DNA from: Euzebyaceae bacterium
GTDB taxonomy: Bacteria > Actinomycetota > Nitriliruptoria > Euzebyales > Egibacteraceae
Assembly (NCBI GenBank): GCA_013696915.1
Contig: JACCXR010000551.1
Span: 1-6,149 of the forward strand
Direction of reading: 5' to 3'
Length of the DNA stretch: 6,149 nt
The notes beneath the pieces were generated by a model that saw nothing but the letters and a program-made list of their open reading frames with translations, searched no databases and was not told the origin of the DNA. Shown one piece after another: positions 5,728 through 6,149 of the stretch. The translations under genes and the position numbers were made by a program. Position 1 is the stretch's first letter, and every line of letters starts with the position of its first letter.

Positions 5728-6149
5728 ATGGCCAAGAAGGTCATGGCCCAGGTCAAACTCCAGATTCCCGCCGGCCAGGCGACCCCCGCCCCGCCCGTCG
5801 GCCCCGCCCTCGGGCAGCACGGCGTGAACATCATGGAGTTCTGCAAGGCCTACAACGAGCGCACGTCCGGCCAGCAGGGCGACGTCGTCCCCGTCGAGAT
5901 CACCGTGTTCGAGGACCGCTCGTTCACGTTCGTGACGAAGACGCCGCCGGCGGCGCGACTGCTGCTGAAGGCGGCCAGCATCGACAAGGGCTCCGGCGAG
6001 CCGAACCGGAACAAGGTCGGCACCATCACGCGCGCGGCGGTGCGGGACATCGCCGAGCGCAAGATGGAGGACCTGAACGCGAACGACGTGGCCGGGGCGA
6101 CGAAGATCATCGAAGGGACGGCGCGGAGCATGGGGTTGGTGGTGGAGGG
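5728..6149 (+). CDS. rplK: Large-subunit ribosomal protein uL11, cut by the window edge
   Basis: L11 forms the GTPase-associated centre of the 50S subunit with 23S rRNA and the L10-L12 stalk, and is the thiostrepton-binding and stringent-response region. Visible are 140 complete codons plus two bases, so only a few residues are missing compared with the usual 141-144. The N-domain has the proline-rich PAGQATPAPPVGPALGQHGV and NIMEFCKAYN; the C-terminal rRNA-binding domain has KTPPAARLLLKAA, GTITRAAVRDIAERKMEDLN and EGTARSMGL. The ATG at 5728 follows AGGT (5716-5719). It lies 41 bases after nusG, probably in the same transcript, with rplA expected next. Codon use drifts to G-ending codons near the end. 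Confidence 0.97.
   Translation, partial: MAKKVMAQVKLQIPAGQATPAPPVGPALGQHGVNIMEFCKAYNERTSGQQGDVVPVEITVFEDRSFTFVTKTPPAARLLLKAASIDKGSGEPNRNKVGTITRAAVRDIAERKMEDLNANDVAGATKIIEGTARSMGLVVE

Overview
The window is a GC-rich stretch of a bacterial chromosome carrying a translation and transcription gene cluster, all on the + strand. The order is tuf, rpmG, an infC-type gene, hadA-like, hadB-like, a DALR/glycosyltransferase fusion, tRNA-Trp(CCA), secE, nusG, rplK. The rpmG-hadA-hadB-trnW-secE-nusG-rplK backbone, the high GC, the IF-3 motif LRPKIDDHDF and the acidic N-terminal extension on NusG all point to Actinomycetota. The class cannot be fixed from the sequence alone. tuf directly upstream of rpmG, an extra infC and no visible hadC suggest a lineage outside the well-studied Streptomyces and Mycobacterium groups.

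Layout. Positions 1-1188 hold EF-Tu, whose codon use differs sharply from its neighbours. Positions 1189-1360 hold a perfect 20-bp inverted repeat. rpmG (1361-1525) is followed by a 10-bp GC hairpin at 1553-1576, a likely terminator or attenuator. An IF-3 homologue (1632-2147) comes next, preceded by a possible 10-codon upstream ORF that overlaps its start. Then come the two MaoC/hot-dog dehydratase subunits. The first (2188-2616) has a perfect AGGAGG but appears to start at AUC. The second (2616-3035) overlaps it by one base. A 323-residue protein (3046-4017) joins a short helical segment like the C-terminus of cysteinyl-tRNA synthetase to a GT2-like glycosyltransferase domain. A promoter-like TTGCCC-N18-TATACT and a hairpin with a T4 tail lie before tRNA-Trp (4128-4200). 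secE, nusG (overlapping by ATGA) and rplK follow. rplK runs off the right edge only a few codons from its expected end.

How the genes work together. EF-Tu, L33, L11, tRNA-Trp and IF-3 serve the ribosome. SecE is the small essential subunit of the Sec translocon. NusG couples RNA polymerase to other machinery. The HadA/HadB-like pair should form a heterodimeric (3R)-hydroxyacyl-ACP dehydratase for fatty-acid elongation.

The best leads are the infC-type gene outside the usual infC-rpmI-rplT setting, the AUC start directly downstream of it (start-codon choice is policed by IF-3), and the tRNA-synthetase-like/glycosyltransferase fusion where other actinobacteria may carry hadC. No mobile element, CRISPR array or prophage is visible, and no gene-free stretch exceeds 300 bases.
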